DNA from: Pontibacillus yanchengensis
GTDB lineage: Bacteria; Bacillota; Bacilli; Bacillales; BH030062
Assembly: GCF_009856295.1 (NCBI RefSeq)
Contig: NZ_WMEU01000006.1
Span: 124,001 to 188,000 of the forward strand
Direction: 5' to 3'
DNA: 64,000 bases
Below the pieces are notes generated by a model, which was not told the DNA's origin, did not search any database, and worked only from the letters and a program-made list of their open reading frames with translations. Positions within the stretch are counted from its first letter, which is position 1, and every line of letters starts with the position of its first letter. Shown here one piece after another: positions 25,460 to 35,138 of the stretch. Both the position numbers and the translations under genes were made by a program.

Positions 25460-27094
25460 ATGAACAAAATTACTTGTGAATGCGGGCATGTGAACCCTGA
25501 AGGGACCGTTCTTTGTGAAGCATGTGGGAAACCGATAGAAGGAAACCAACATATAAATGGGAATCAACCAAACAAATTACTTAACATGCGCTACGATGGT
25601 AGTGCAAGAAGATCACAGACGTATAATAAAACATTTGTCGATAAAATTTGGAATTTCTTTTCCTCCGTTAAAGTAGGAGTTTGGCTTATTGCATTAACAT
25701 TAATAGCTTCAGCTATTGGAACCATATTCCCTCAGGAAGCAAATAACCAGTCGCCATTGCCTGCAAACCAGTATTATGAACAGAATTATGGGATTGCTGG
25801 GAAAATCTATTATCAGTTAGGATTTCATGATCTATATGGGTCCTGGTGGTATATGATACTTGTAGCTTCCATTGGCATATCACTTGTCATTGCAAGTCTC
25901 GATCGATTTGTTCCTTTATATCGAGCGTTAAAGAAGCAAAAGCCAAAACGGCATGAGACGTTTCTTAAACGTCAACGTATATTCGGACAAGCTGAGCAAG
26001 CAACAGAGGAAGATAAAAAAGCTCTAGTTCAAGGGTTAAAGAAACAGCGATATAAAGTGTATGAACAAGATGGTCATATTTTAGCAGAGAAAGGTCGCTT
26101 TGCTCGTTGGGGTCCTTATGTTAATCATATTGGCTTAATCATCTTTCTTATAGGTACGCTATTACGTTTTGTACCCGCGATGTATATTGATGAAAGTATG
26201 TGGGTACGTGAAGGGGAAACTAAACAAATACCTGGTACAGATCGTCAATACTATATTAAAAATGAAGATTTTTTTGTAGAAACATACGATAAAGACGACC
26301 CGCGTTATCAAGAGGCCATTAAAGAACAAGGTGGTTCAGTCGTTAAAAACTATCAAACCAATGCGGTTCTTTATGAACGTACAGACGAGGCACTTCCAGG
26401 GTCTGAACCTGAATTGAAAAAGATAAAAGAAGGCGCTATTCAGGTCAACCGACCAATCAAAGTAGATCGCTTTGCTCTTTATCAAACAACCTATCAATTA
26501 GATGAATTTAAAACGATGACGTTTAAGCTACATGAGAAGGAAGATTCGGAAGAGAAAGAGCTGGATACCTTCACAGTTGATTTAGTAGATCCGAAATCGG
26601 AGTATAATCTAGACAATGGAATTCGTGTTAAAGTGGATAGTTATTTCCCAGAGTTTGAAATGCAAAATGGGGAACCTACCTCTGTATCAAAATATCCTAA
26701 AAATCCAGCTTTTGTATTCAATATATTCACTCCAGAAAATCCCGACAAACCTGAAGTTAGCTTTGTTGGTATAGGCGCAAATCTCGATCCTAGTGGAGAG
26801 AACCAATATAAGGTAGGACTAAAAGACTTTGAAACAAGAGATGTAACGGGCTTAACCATTACCAAAGATTTAACCTTACCTATTTTAGGGCTTGGTGGGC
26901 TTATTTTTATGATAGGCGTTATTCAGGGTATGTACTGGAATCATAGACGTATTTGGATTCATCCTCACGATGAAGGTGTTTGGATAGCGGGGCACACGAA
27001 TAAAAACTGGTTCGGGATTAAGCGTGATCTTGAAAAGATAGTCGATGGTACGAATGTGCCAATGGTTACTGATCAAAATGAACTGAAAGAATAA
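25460..27094 (+). CDS. resB: Cytochrome c biogenesis protein ResB (Ccs1)
   Basis: System II haem-handling membrane protein of 544 residues. The N-terminus has a small zinc-ribbon-like CxC...CxxC motif (CECGHVNPEGTVLCEACG). Membrane helices lie near residues 75-95, 135-155 and 210-230 and at the C-terminus (LPILGLGGLIFMIGVI), with a large extracytoplasmic domain between. The ATG at 25460 is preceded by GAGAGG. It works as a complex with ResC. Confidence 0.94.
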   Translation: MNKITCECGHVNPEGTVLCEACGKPIEGNQHINGNQPNKLLNMRYDGSARRSQTYNKTFVDKIWNFFSSVKVGVWLIALTLIASAIGTIFPQEANNQSPLPANQYYEQNYGIAGKIYYQLGFHDLYGSWWYMILVASIGISLVIASLDRFVPLYRALKKQKPKRHETFLKRQRIFGQAEQATEEDKKALVQGLKKQRYKVYEQDGHILAEKGRFARWGPYVNHIGLIIFLIGTLLRFVPAMYIDESMWVREGETKQIPGTDRQYYIKNEDFFVETYDKDDPRYQEAIKEQGGSVVKNYQTNAVLYERTDEALPGSEPELKKIKEGAIQVNRPIKVDRFALYQTTYQLDEFKTMTFKLHEKEDSEEKELDTFTVDLVDPKSEYNLDNGIRVKVDSYFPEFEMQNGEPTSVSKYPKNPAFVFNIFTPENPDKPEVSFVGIGANLDPSGENQYKVGLKDFETRDVTGLTITKDLTLPILGLGGLIFMIGVIQGMYWNHRRIWIHPHDEGVWIAGHTNKNWFGIKRDLEKIVDGTNVPMVTDQNELKE

Positions 27095-27146
27095 CCTCCT
27101 TATTTATGTAGAAAGAATATATTAGGGAGGTTGAGGAGGGTGAAAA

Positions 27147-28343
27147 ATGGAATTAACTACTATTAGTAGTAATTTATTATATGGTGCCTTTATCTTATAC
27201 TTAATTGCTACGTTCTTTTTCGGAGGTACAATCCGTGCTAAGGGAAAAGAGAAAGTTAGTACAAGATCGGGAAATATCGCAATCACAATTACTGTCATCG
27301 GATTTCTATTGCAGGTTGGTTATTTCATAACAAGGTGGATTGTAAGTAAGCATGCACCTGTCAGTAATTTATTTGAATTCACAACTTTCTTTGGTATGAT
27401 GCTCGTCTTTGCGTTTATTATTATTTATTTTATTTACCGATTAAATTTACTCGGTTTATTTACTTTACCAGTAGCTTTACTAGTTATTGCTTATGCGAGC
27501 ATGTTTCCACAAGAAATATCTCCATTAATACCAGCACTAAAAACCCATTGGCTATATATTCACGTTACGACGGCAGCAATAGGTGAGGCTATTTTAGCTG
27601 TAAGTTTTGCAGCTGGTTTAATCTACTTAATTAAGACGGTAGATCAATCTAAGCTTACGAAAAAGACGTTTTGGTTGGAGTTTGTCATTTATGCACTTTA
27701 TGCGACAATTGGTTTTGTCGTAATCACATCTGTATTCAGAGGTATTGGATATGATTCGACTTTCCAAATCCCTTCAGAAGTGGAGAATGCTGAACCCACA
27801 CAGGTTGAATTCACACTTCCTGCTATAACGGGGCCTCATAATGGAGAATTAATTACAAATGGTGCAATGCAACCTTTATTCAACGTACCAGGTTGGATGG
27901 AAGACGCTAAAGCCGCCAGTAAGTTGAATACCTTCATCTGGTCGCTACTAAGTGGTCTTATTTTATATGGATTAACTTTATTAATTTTGCGAAAACGAGT
28001 GGCTGCTGCTATACAACCATTTTTAACAAAAGTGAATCCTGATTTAGTAGATGAAGTTTCTTATCGGGCTGTAGCAATAGGATTCCCAGTTTTCACGTTG
28101 GGGGCTCTGATTTTTGCTATGATTTGGGCGCAACAAGCATGGAACCGTTTCTGGGGCTGGGATCCAAAAGAGGTTTGGGCTCTAATAACGTGGTTGTTTT
28201 ATGCAGTATTTTTACATCTTAGACTTTCTCAAGGCTGGCAAGGAGAACGTTCAGCTTGGTTAGCAGTAATTGGTTTTGCCATTATTATGTTTAATCTTAT
28301 TGCTGTAAACTTAGTGATTGCCGGTCTACATTCCTATGCTTAA
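27147..28343 (+). CDS. resC: Cytochrome c biogenesis protein ResC (CcsA family)
   Basis: Polytopic CcsA/CcmF-family protein of 398 residues carrying the tryptophan-rich WWD haem-binding signature ([15 protein letters not shown] near residue 335). It delivers haem to apocytochrome c with ResB. About eight membrane helices are seen. GGAGGGTG precedes the ATG. Followed by a terminator that separates resABC from resDE. Confidence 0.95.
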   Translation: MELTTISSNLLYGAFILYLIATFFFGGTIRAKGKEKVSTRSGNIAITITVIGFLLQVGYFITRWIVSKHAPVSNLFEFTTFFGMMLVFAFIIIYFIYRLNLLGLFTLPVALLVIAYASMFPQEISPLIPALKTHWLYIHVTTAAIGEAILAVSFAAGLIYLIKTVDQSKLTKKTFWLEFVIYALYATIGFVVITSVFRGIGYDSTFQIPSEVENAEPTQVEFTLPAITGPHNGELITNGAMQPLFNVPGWMEDAKAASKLNTFIWSLLSGLILYGLTLLILRKRVAAAIQPFLTKVNPDLVDEVSYRAVAIGFPVFTLGALIFAMIWAQQAWNRFWGWDPKEVWALITWLFYAVFLHLRLSQGWQGERSAWLAVIGFAIIMFNLIAVNLVIAGLHSYA

Positions 28344-28356
28344 AGATTGAAAGACA

Positions 28357-28394
28357 AAAAGGCTACTGATCAATTGATTTGTAGCCTTTCTTTT
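28357..28394 (+). terminator. Terminator between resC and resD
   Basis: AAAAGGCTAC and GTAGCCTTTC with a 14-base loop, followed by TTTT. It separates the maturation genes from the two-component genes. Confidence 0.8.
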
Positions 28395-28463
28395 ACACAT
28401 TGTGATAGAAGACAAGACTAATTACTTAAAAGTGAAAAGATATATCTTAAGGAGGCATTATTC

Positions 28464-29186
28464 ATGGAGCAAGAACAAGGTGGGAAAGTTTTAGTAGTAG
28501 ATGATGAGGATCGTATCCGTCGATTGATTCGGATGTACTTAGAACGAGAAAATTTTGAAGTTACAGAAGCTGAGGATGGAGACGAAGCACTTCAATATGC
28601 ATTTGAAGAAGATTTTGATGTCATCTTACTAGACTTAATGATGCCAGGAAAAGATGGGATTGAAGTTTGTCGAGAACTTAGAGAGAAGAAGGCGACTCCT
28701 GTGATTATGCTGACCGCTAAAGGGGAAGAAGCCAATCGAGTACAAGGATTTGAAGTTGGAACAGATGACTATATCGTCAAGCCATTTAGTCCAAGAGAAG
28801 TAATACTTCGAGTGAAAGCATTATTGCGCAGATCTTCTTCTACAAAATTCTTGCAAACAGATACAAAAACAAAGGATATTTTAGTATTTAATCATTTAAC
28901 GATTGAAAATGATGCCCATCGAGTAAAAGCTGATGGGAAAGATGTTAGTCTTACCCCTAAAGAATATGAACTGCTATTATTTTTAGCTCAATCTCCTGAT
29001 AAAGTATTTGATAGAGAAGAATTATTGAAGGAAGTATGGCAATATGAATTCTTTGGAGACTTACGAACGGTGGATACACATGTGAAACGCCTACGAGAGA
29101 AGTTGAGTAAGGTTTCCAAAGAAGCAGCTAAAATGATTGTAACTGTTTGGGGTGTAGGGTATAAATTCGAGGTCGTTGGTGAGTAA
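28464..29186 (+). CDS. resD: Response regulator ResD
   Basis: OmpR-family transcription factor controlling aerobic and anaerobic respiration genes. It has 240 residues: a receiver domain with acidic pair Asp13-Asp14, phospho-acceptor Asp57 (LLDLMMPG) and the conserved Lys in IVKPF, then a winged-helix DNA-binding domain from about 140 ([14 protein letters not shown]). AAGGAGG precedes the ATG. The stop overlaps resE. Confidence 0.95.
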   Translation: MEQEQGGKVLVVDDEDRIRRLIRMYLERENFEVTEAEDGDEALQYAFEEDFDVILLDLMMPGKDGIEVCRELREKKATPVIMLTAKGEEANRVQGFEVGTDDYIVKPFSPREVILRVKALLRRSSSTKFLQTDTKTKDILVFNHLTIENDAHRVKADGKDVSLTPKEYELLLFLAQSPDKVFDREELLKEVWQYEFFGDLRTVDTHVKRLREKLSKVSKEAAKMIVTVWGVGYKFEVVGE

Positions 29187-30961
29187 TGTTTTGGCGAAGT
29201 GTCGTTGGTAAACTGTGGTTTACCATATTACTTCTCGTATCCTTTGTGTTATTTATTTTAACTGTGTTATTACTAGAATTCTTCGAAAGTTATCATGTTT
29301 TTCAAGCTGAACAACGTCTCATGCAAAACGCAAAAAAAGTATCCTCTATTGTAGAAGAATATGAAGATGACCGTAATCTCACATTATCTATTGTAGAGAA
29401 GATAGTTGATCCCTCTAGTAGGATTGTTATTGCTTTTAGTGAAGAAGATTATTGGATCTCGAATAGCAAAGAAGAGTCAGTACCTATTATTAATATGGAT
29501 TGGATTCTTGCAAATGAGGATTTATCTAGTGTATTAAAAGATCAAACAAGTGTTAAACAAGAAGATGTATTACCGAGCTCTAAAACGAATGTAATGATTG
29601 TTGGTTATCCACTTGAAAACCAAAAGGGAGCAGTCTTTGTATATCAATCTTTAAAATTTGTAGAGAAGACAACATCTGAAACAACAAAAATCATTTTATT
29701 GGGAGCTGGGATAGCCATTATCCTAACTACAATATTTGCTTTCTTCCTATCTACTCGAATAACGTCTCCGCTTATAAAAATGAGAGAGGGAGCGTTTGAA
29801 CTTGCAAGAGGTGAATTTAACACGAAAATACCAATTTTAACGCATGACGAAATTGGTGAGTTGGCTATAGCATTTAATCGAATGGGGCGACAGCTGAAAT
29901 ATCATATTAATGCTCTTAATCAAGAAAAGGAACAGTTATCAGGTATATTAAGGTCTATGGCTGATGGGGTCATAACATTAAATCGCAAGGGGCATATGCT
30001 CGTTACCAATCCGCCTGCAGACCAATTTATTGATGCTTGGTTTTTTGAGAATAAGGAACAGACTCAACAAGAACAAGATATCCTTCCTGAAGAACTGCAA
30101 GATATTTTACAAGATGTCATTTCTTTGGAAAAAGAAATTATGACAGAGCTCACTGTACAAGGGAGGAGTTGGGTCGTCATTATGACCCCTCTTTATGATA
30201 AGTCTTATGTAAGAGGTGCTGTAGCTGTTATTCGTGATATGACCGAAGAACGTAGATTAGATAAACTACGTAAAGATTTTATCGCAAATGTCTCTCATGA
30301 GCTTCGTACACCTATTTCAATGCTCCAGGGGTATAGTGAGGCTATAGTAGATGATGTAGCTGAGACAAAAGAAGATAAAAATGAATTAGCTCAAATTATT
30401 TATGATGAATCACTCCGTATGGGAAGACTGGTAAATGAGTTACTTGATTTGGCTCGAATGGAAGCTGGACATATACAATTAAACATGGAACATGTACAGG
30501 TGAGGCCATTCGTTGAACGAATTATTAAGAAATTTCAAGCTTTAGCAAATGAACAAGACGTTGAGATTATCTTAAATATGGATGAAGAACTAGATAATGA
30601 ATGCATTACAGTTGATCCTGATCGGATGGAACAAGTAATGACGAATTTGCTTGATAATGCGATTCGACACACAAACGTAAACAGCAGGGTTGAAGTAAGT
30701 GTTTCCGTATCTCATGATTACCTTCAACTATCTGTTACGGACCATGGAGCTGGTATTCCTGATGAGGACTTGCCATTTGTGTTTGAGCGATTTTACAAAG
30801 GAGATAAATCTCGTAAGCGGAAAAAAGGGAAAGCTGGTACTGGACTTGGTCTTTCTATCGCGAAAAATATCGTAGAAGCTCATAAAGGGACTATTTCTGT
30901 TCATAGTATGATTGATGAAGGAACAACTTTCATCATAAAAATTGCTCGAAAGCACGAATAG
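29186..30961 (+). CDS. resE: Sensor histidine kinase ResE
   Basis: Membrane sensor kinase of 591 residues. Helices at about 11-31 and 168-188 flank an extracytoplasmic domain. Then come HAMP (about 190-242), a PAS-like domain (about 250-355), HisKA with phospho-His371 (NVSHELRTP) and a HATPase domain ([20 protein letters not shown]). It responds to redox or oxygen limitation in B. subtilis and phosphorylates ResD. One-base overlap with resD. Confidence 0.95.
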   Translation: MFWRSVVGKLWFTILLLVSFVLFILTVLLLEFFESYHVFQAEQRLMQNAKKVSSIVEEYEDDRNLTLSIVEKIVDPSSRIVIAFSEEDYWISNSKEESVPIINMDWILANEDLSSVLKDQTSVKQEDVLPSSKTNVMIVGYPLENQKGAVFVYQSLKFVEKTTSETTKIILLGAGIAIILTTIFAFFLSTRITSPLIKMREGAFELARGEFNTKIPILTHDEIGELAIAFNRMGRQLKYHINALNQEKEQLSGILRSMADGVITLNRKGHMLVTNPPADQFIDAWFFENKEQTQQEQDILPEELQDILQDVISLEKEIMTELTVQGRSWVVIMTPLYDKSYVRGAVAVIRDMTEERRLDKLRKDFIANVSHELRTPISMLQGYSEAIVDDVAETKEDKNELAQIIYDESLRMGRLVNELLDLARMEAGHIQLNMEHVQVRPFVERIIKKFQALANEQDVEIILNMDEELDNECITVDPDRMEQVMTNLLDNAIRHTNVNSRVEVSVSVSHDYLQLSVTDHGAGIPDEDLPFVFERFYKGDKSRKRKKGKAGTGLGLSIAKNIVEAHKGTISVHSMIDEGTTFIIKIARKHE

Positions 30962-31067
30962 GGCTAGGTTTTGCCGAAGAATCTTGTTTCGTATGAAACA
31001 GGTTAGATAAAGGAACTTTCTTTTTAAGGGAAGGTATGCTACGATATATTTTAACAACAACATAATA

Positions 31068-31230
31068 TGGATTGGGTGCTCACTCTGTGAGCTGAAAAGG
31101 GAATCTGGTTCAAGGCCAGAACTGTCCTCGCAACTGTAAGTGTGTACGAAAAGGGAATCCACTGTATGTAACCATATGGGAAGGCCTCTTAGTAGGAAGA
31201 TACACAAGTCAGTAGACCTGCCTGATTCAG
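31068..31230 (+). ncRNA. Cobalamin riboswitch
   Basis: Contains the conserved AAAAGGGAA and GGTTCAAGGCCAGAACTG segments, CCTCGCAACTGTAA, GGGAAGGC and the B12 box-like AGTCAGTAGACCTGCCT. A terminator follows at 31309-31343. Adenosylcobalamin binding would be expected to repress the downstream DUF4430-lipoprotein and ECF S-component genes. The order and sequence of the boxes leave little doubt about the class. Confidence 0.93.
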
Positions 31231-31308
31231 TGTTTCAAAGCTTCGAGGATTGAGCGTTTGAGATGACCAGATGAAACATGATGATTTCATGCTATATCAG
31301 TCGTACTC

Positions 31309-31343
31309 AAAAAGCTTTCCTAGCTGTAGGAAAGCTTTTTTTT
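31309..31343 (+). terminator. Expression-platform terminator of the cobalamin riboswitch
   Basis: AAAGCTTTCCTA, loop GCTG, TAGGAAAGCTTT, then a T-run. Upstream CAAAGCTTCGAGGA (about 31235-31248) could pair with the 3' arm as antiterminator. Confidence 0.85.
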
Positions 31344-31361
31344 ATTGTAAAGAAAGTAATA

Positions 31362-31450
31362 AGTAGGTGGCTCTTGCATGATCTACCTTTAGCGCCCAGC
31401 GCCTAGAAAACTTCTTGCCGCTTGCGCCTTTCTTTATTGTGATTAGCTTG
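31362..31450. repeat. R2 interspersed repeat fragment inside the B12 leader
   Basis: TAGCGCCCAGCGCCTAG and the following CTTGCCGCTTGCGCCTTTCTT resemble the edges of the R2 family. It lies between the riboswitch terminator and the first structural gene. Confidence 0.5.
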
Positions 31451-31533
31451 GATGGAATTATGTTATGGCCTATCTTAAGTTCAATCCCCTCCATCAAGGA
31501 TGGACATTACTTACTAAAAGGGGAGATTAAAAA

Positions 31534-31956
31534 ATGATTAAGTTTATTCGTATGTGGATGGTATCTATTTTAGTAGTCGCCGGCTTGTCAGCATGTGGGC
31601 AGGCCGAAGGAGGTAACAGTTCTTCTGAAACAAATTCCAATGAAGAGACTCAACAAGAGACTCAAGAAAAAGTACAGGTGACTATTTCCAAAAATAACGG
31701 TGAAGAAACAATAGAGGAAAAAGAACTTTCGATAGAAGCAGGTCAAACAGTCTTTGAAATAATGGATGAAAACTTCAAATTAGAAACAGACAAGAGCGGT
31801 GGTTTTATTACAGCCGTTGAAGGTGTGAAAGCAAAGGAAGAGGATAAAATGGCTTGGTTTTATTCTGTTAATGGCAAAGAAGCTGAAGTAGGTGCCAAAG
31901 AATATGAATTACAACCTGGTGACACTATTTCGTTTGACATGCATAGCTGGGAGTAA
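31534..31956 (+). CDS. DUF4430 lipoprotein, probable cobalamin-binding component
   Basis: 140 residues. Lipoprotein signal peptide with lipobox LSAC (Cys21), an acidic low-complexity linker (about 22-45), then a DUF4430 domain (TVFEIMDENF, GGFITAVEGV, WFYSVNGKEAEVGA, LQPGDTISF). DUF4430 is the small beta domain also found at the C-terminus of animal transcobalamin and intrinsic factor. Control by a cobalamin riboswitch and the adjacent ECF S-component suggest a surface B12 receptor. That role is inferred. GGGGAG precedes the ATG. Confidence 0.85.
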   Translation: MIKFIRMWMVSILVVAGLSACGQAEGGNSSSETNSNEETQQETQEKVQVTISKNNGEETIEEKELSIEAGQTVFEIMDENFKLETDKSGGFITAVEGVKAKEEDKMAWFYSVNGKEAEVGAKEYELQPGDTISFDMHSWE

Positions 31957-31960
31957 GTAA

Positions 31961-32527
31961 ATGAATATTCGGAAGCTAACCCTAATTGCTTTATTAGCGG
32001 CATTAGGCACAGTCGGTCGCTATGCCTTTTCCTATATTCCCAATGTCCAGCCTGTTACTGCATTAATTATTATATGTGGAATTTGGCTAGGTCCCGTAGC
32101 AGGTGTAACGCTTGCTGTATTATCAACCATCCTTTCCAACATGTTACTAGGAATGGGGATATGGACGCTCAGTCAAATTATTGCTTGGGCAATTATAGGA
32201 CTATTGAGCGGGTTATTAGGAAAATACAATGGTAAATTGCCTGTATGGTTTATCGGAATCTTTAGTGGGATTGCAGGTTACTTTTATGGATTTGTGATTT
32301 CACTTGCTTACGGTACAATCGGCGATCACTTTTGGCTTTATTATCTAAGAGGAATTCCATTTGACACAAATCATGCTATTGGAAATGTTGCATTCATCAT
32401 CATTTTATATCCTGTACTCTCCAGGTTGTTTCAGCGTTATGGAAAGGATATAAATCAATCAACGACCTCTTTAATGTATAATAATAGTAACCTTCATAAT
32501 CATCATAAAGAACGTGGAGTCTCTTGA
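31961..32527 (+). CDS. ECF transporter S-component, predicted cobalamin specificity
   Basis: 188-residue polytopic membrane protein with five or six helices, of the ECF substrate-binding (S) type. It starts MNIRKLTLIALLAALGTVGR, and the N-terminal small-residue helix (ALLAAL) is the kind that docks on the EcfT subunit. It follows the DUF4430 lipoprotein gene by 4 bp under the same B12 riboswitch, so cobalamin or a precursor is the likely substrate. EcfA, EcfA' and EcfT are not in the window and would be shared. The C-terminal tail is polar and His-rich. Confidence 0.85.
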   Translation: MNIRKLTLIALLAALGTVGRYAFSYIPNVQPVTALIIICGIWLGPVAGVTLAVLSTILSNMLLGMGIWTLSQIIAWAIIGLLSGLLGKYNGKLPVWFIGIFSGIAGYFYGFVISLAYGTIGDHFWLYYLRGIPFDTNHAIGNVAFIIILYPVLSRLFQRYGKDINQSTTSLMYNNSNLHNHHKERGVS

Positions 32528-32541
32528 CTTTTTCTTAAATA

Positions 32542-32578
32542 GTTAGTCTAGCACTTTTTTAGTGCTAGGCTTTTTTGA
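32542..32578 (+). terminator. Terminator of the B12 uptake operon
   Basis: CTAGCACT, loop TTTTT, AGTGCTAG, then GCTTTTTT. Confidence 0.88.
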
Positions 32579-32594
32579 TTGTATATCATAATGT

Positions 32595-32690
32595 AAAAAT
32601 GAGCCCGTGTATGCTTCGCTCACCTCTGTACGATAAGTCCACTTAAAAAGGGATACATAAGGACTTACATATCAATTCTTCTCATTTTAA
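32595..32690. repeat. R2 interspersed repeat, partial copy
   Basis: GTATGCTTCGCTCACCTCTGTACGATAAGT matches, in two pieces, the R2 copy at 23.77-23.80 kb. Non-coding, upstream of the sigX promoter. Confidence 0.55.
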
Positions 32691-32753
32691 ATGATTAGAA
32701 TATAGGTTATATACCTATTCAAAAAAAGGAAAATATTTTATAGTTGTATAAGT

Positions 32754-32779
32754 TGCAACCTTTTTAATACATAAACGAC
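32754..32779 (+). promoter_or_regulatory. Candidate autoregulatory ECF (sigma-X type) promoter
   Basis: TGCAAC (32754-32759), 16 bp, CGAC (32776-32779). ECF promoters of the sigma-X/W class have an AAC-containing -35 and a CGAC or CGTC -10. The position 25 bp before sigX fits known sigX autoregulation. Confidence 0.65.
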
Positions 32780-32804
32780 TAATCAGTGAACGGGAGGTTC
32801 TTGA

Positions 32805-33350
32805 ATGAAGGCGGTTTTTCAAGAGCTCTATGAAAAATACCATCAAGATGTGTATCAGTTTCTATTTTATATGGTGAAAAATCGTGAGCAAGCTGAAGAT
32901 CTCGTTCAAGAGGTATATATAAAGGTCATGAACTCGTATGATCGCTTTAAAGGAGAAAGTAGTGAAAAAACATGGCTATTTTCTATTGCCAGACATGTTG
33001 CTATTGACTATTTCCGAAGGCAAAAAAGAAAGCGGAATAAGATATTGGAGTTTTTTGACTGGGGAGAAAGTGGACATCTAATTGAAGATGAAGACCCTAT
33101 ACCTGAGGATATTGCTGTTCAGAACGAAGAGATACAAAAGATGTATCAATGTTTGGATAAATGTTCTGTAGATCAAAGAAGTGTTTTGATTCTTCGTTAC
33201 ATTCAGTCAATGTCTATTCAAGAAACAGCAGATGTGTTAGGTATGAGTATAAGTAAAGTGAAGACAACCCAACATAGAGGCATGAAGAATCTACAGCAGT
33301 TAATGGAAGAAGAAGGTAGAAAGGAGGGAGACAATCATGAAGCGAGATAA
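32805..33350 (+). CDS. sigX: ECF sigma factor sigma-X
   Basis: Extracytoplasmic-function sigma factor, in B. subtilis controlling envelope charge modification and cationic peptide resistance. It has 181 residues. Region 2 is YKVYQFLFYM-like (HQDVYQFLFYMVKNREQAEDLVQEVYIKV, in parts) and SIARHVAIDYFR. Region 4 is SIQETADVLGMSISKVKTTQHRGMK. It overlaps rsiX by 14 bp, coupling sigma and anti-sigma synthesis. It starts after GGGAGG. Confidence 0.94.
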   Translation: MKAVFQELYEKYHQDVYQFLFYMVKNREQAEDLVQEVYIKVMNSYDRFKGESSEKTWLFSIARHVAIDYFRRQKRKRNKILEFFDWGESGHLIEDEDPIPEDIAVQNEEIQKMYQCLDKCSVDQRSVLILRYIQSMSIQETADVLGMSISKVKTTQHRGMKNLQQLMEEEGRKEGDNHEAR

Positions 33351-35082
33351 ACAATACAATGAAGAAGAAATACAAAACCTCCTTAAACAAATGCCGGCAG
33401 TTCAGGACAGGCAAACGGCAGAACAACTGTATAATTCCATTTCATCACAGCTAACTCATGAACCAAAACCTCCCCCTTTCTATAAACGGACCTGGTTTCC
33501 TGCAGCGGCTGCAGCTTTTGCTATACTAATGGTTGTAGTAATTAGTATGGCGTTCATGTTTAATCAAGGTTCAAGGATGGCCGATGAAAATAAAATAACA
33601 GAGAATAATGAGTCATCATCCAACGCTGGAGATAGTCAAAGTAGTGAAGATTCTGGTGAATCAGCTCCGCAATCTAATTCTACATCCGAAGAGAGTGCTG
33701 AAGGTAATGAATCCTCTCAACAGAAAGATAATAAAACAGAGGATTCAAATGAAGAGAATTATTCAACAGGTGAAACATCTCAATCAGGCGGGGATCAAGG
33801 GCAAGCAGAGTCTTCTCAGAACTCAGCTTCCACTGAAGGTCAACAGGAGTCATCCGATTCTTCAGCTGAGAATAGAAAATCAGACTCAAAACAAGAAAAA
33901 ACCAACCAAGAGAATCAAAGTGATGATAATCAAATGACAGCTCAAAAAGATGATTCATCTGAAAATAATAAAACAAACGAGAATGATGCCAGTTCTGCTG
34001 AGACCAATAAAGACAATGCTCCATCAACATCGGATGAAAAAGAATCCCCACAATCACAAGAAAAACCAACATCAAATCACACTGAAGCGGAAAGTGGAGA
34101 TGCTGAGCAAGAAAACAAACCTTCTCCTGAAAATGAGGGTGATACGGAGGGGGCAAAACCTTCACCTGATGAATTTGAAGATGGGCCTAATGTAGCTACG
34201 TCAGAAAATGAGAGCAATAATCATACGTTTCAAGGTATAACTGGACCTTCTTCAACTAAAATAAACAATGTAGCAACGATAAATGAAAAAGAGCACTTTG
34301 CAACAGTAGGTTTACCTATTAATTCTGGTAAAGGTATAATACCTGTTTCCTTTATAGCACCGAAGAAATGGGGGAGCCTAGAAGCTATTTACAATCAAGT
34401 TGGACATTCTATCCACTCGAAACAATGGGGATTAGGACCTTATTTATTCAATGATGTAACATTTACATTTCATAAAGATAAAAAAACAATTACGGCAGCG
34501 TTCCCTAAGGGTTATGAAACACCGAAAAATGCTCTAGAAGAACAAAATATAATACAATCTCTAAAGGTAATGTTAAGAGATCATTCTTTCCAAACTATTC
34601 AGCTTAAACATGGGGGGGAGCGTGGACTATCATTTAAGCATGCTGGAGAAATTTCCTCGATAAACATCGATTCTAATCCAAAACGTACGTACACTATTTT
34701 TCGAGGGGACCAACAGTTTCTAAAGCCACTGTACCTGGAGGAGAGTACGACCATAAGTGAAGCAATTCGACGTATGCAAAAAGCAAACGATGGAAAAGGG
34801 GTTTCTTCAAAAATGATTGAGTTTACATCCATTACATCGAAAGGAAATCGACTAGAGCTATATCTAAGTAGTGGTCAATTGATTGATGGAGCTAATGAAA
34901 CCATGATGATTGAGGCAATCTTAATGACTGCTAAATCCTATGGGTTTGAATCAGTGTTTTTTAAAGGCGCGGGAATTTCTAGTGTTGGTGATTATTCACT
35001 GACTGAACCAATACAAGTACCTACAGTAGTAAATCCTAAAAAGTTTCTACTACCTAACAGGGAAAACACACAGAATAAGTAA
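33337..35082 (+). CDS. rsiX: Anti-sigma-X factor RsiX with long low-complexity linker
   Basis: 581 residues, clearly longer than B. subtilis RsiX (about 370). The cytoplasmic N-terminus (1-50) binds sigma-X. One membrane helix (about 54-76) follows. Residues about 85-290 are almost wholly Ser, Glu, Asn, Gln, Lys, Asp and Thr. A folded extracytoplasmic C-terminal domain (about 300-581) resembles that of RsiX. The linker would hold the sensor domain far from the membrane. Start overlaps the sigX end. Confidence 0.92.
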   Translation: MKRDKQYNEEEIQNLLKQMPAVQDRQTAEQLYNSISSQLTHEPKPPPFYKRTWFPAAAAAFAILMVVVISMAFMFNQGSRMADENKITENNESSSNAGDSQSSEDSGESAPQSNSTSEESAEGNESSQQKDNKTEDSNEENYSTGETSQSGGDQGQAESSQNSASTEGQQESSDSSAENRKSDSKQEKTNQENQSDDNQMTAQKDDSSENNKTNENDASSAETNKDNAPSTSDEKESPQSQEKPTSNHTEAESGDAEQENKPSPENEGDTEGAKPSPDEFEDGPNVATSENESNNHTFQGITGPSSTKINNVATINEKEHFATVGLPINSGKGIIPVSFIAPKKWGSLEAIYNQVGHSIHSKQWGLGPYLFNDVTFTFHKDKKTITAAFPKGYETPKNALEEQNIIQSLKVMLRDHSFQTIQLKHGGERGLSFKHAGEISSINIDSNPKRTYTIFRGDQQFLKPLYLEESTTISEAIRRMQKANDGKGVSSKMIEFTSITSKGNRLELYLSSGQLIDGANETMMIEAILMTAKSYGFESVFFKGAGISSVGDYSLTEPIQVPTVVNPKKFLLPNRENTQNK

Positions 35083-35088
35083 TATAAT

Positions 35089-35124
35089 GAAGCCCTATAG
35101 CCATTTTGGCTATAGGGCTTCATT
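35089..35124. terminator. Bidirectional terminator between rsiX and ppa
   Basis: GAAGCCCTATAGCC, loop ATTTT, GGCTATAGGGCTTC. It is A/T flanked on both sides and separates convergent genes. Confidence 0.88.
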
Positions 35125-35138
35125 TAATAACGAATAGA

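Noticed and set aside
33608..34165. Long open frames on both strands inside rsiX (33608-33937 plus, 33680-34165 minus)
   Set aside because: They are by-products of the repetitive AGA/GAA/TCA/CAA codon use in the low-complexity linker. They lack ribosome sites and lie fully inside the supported rsiX frame.
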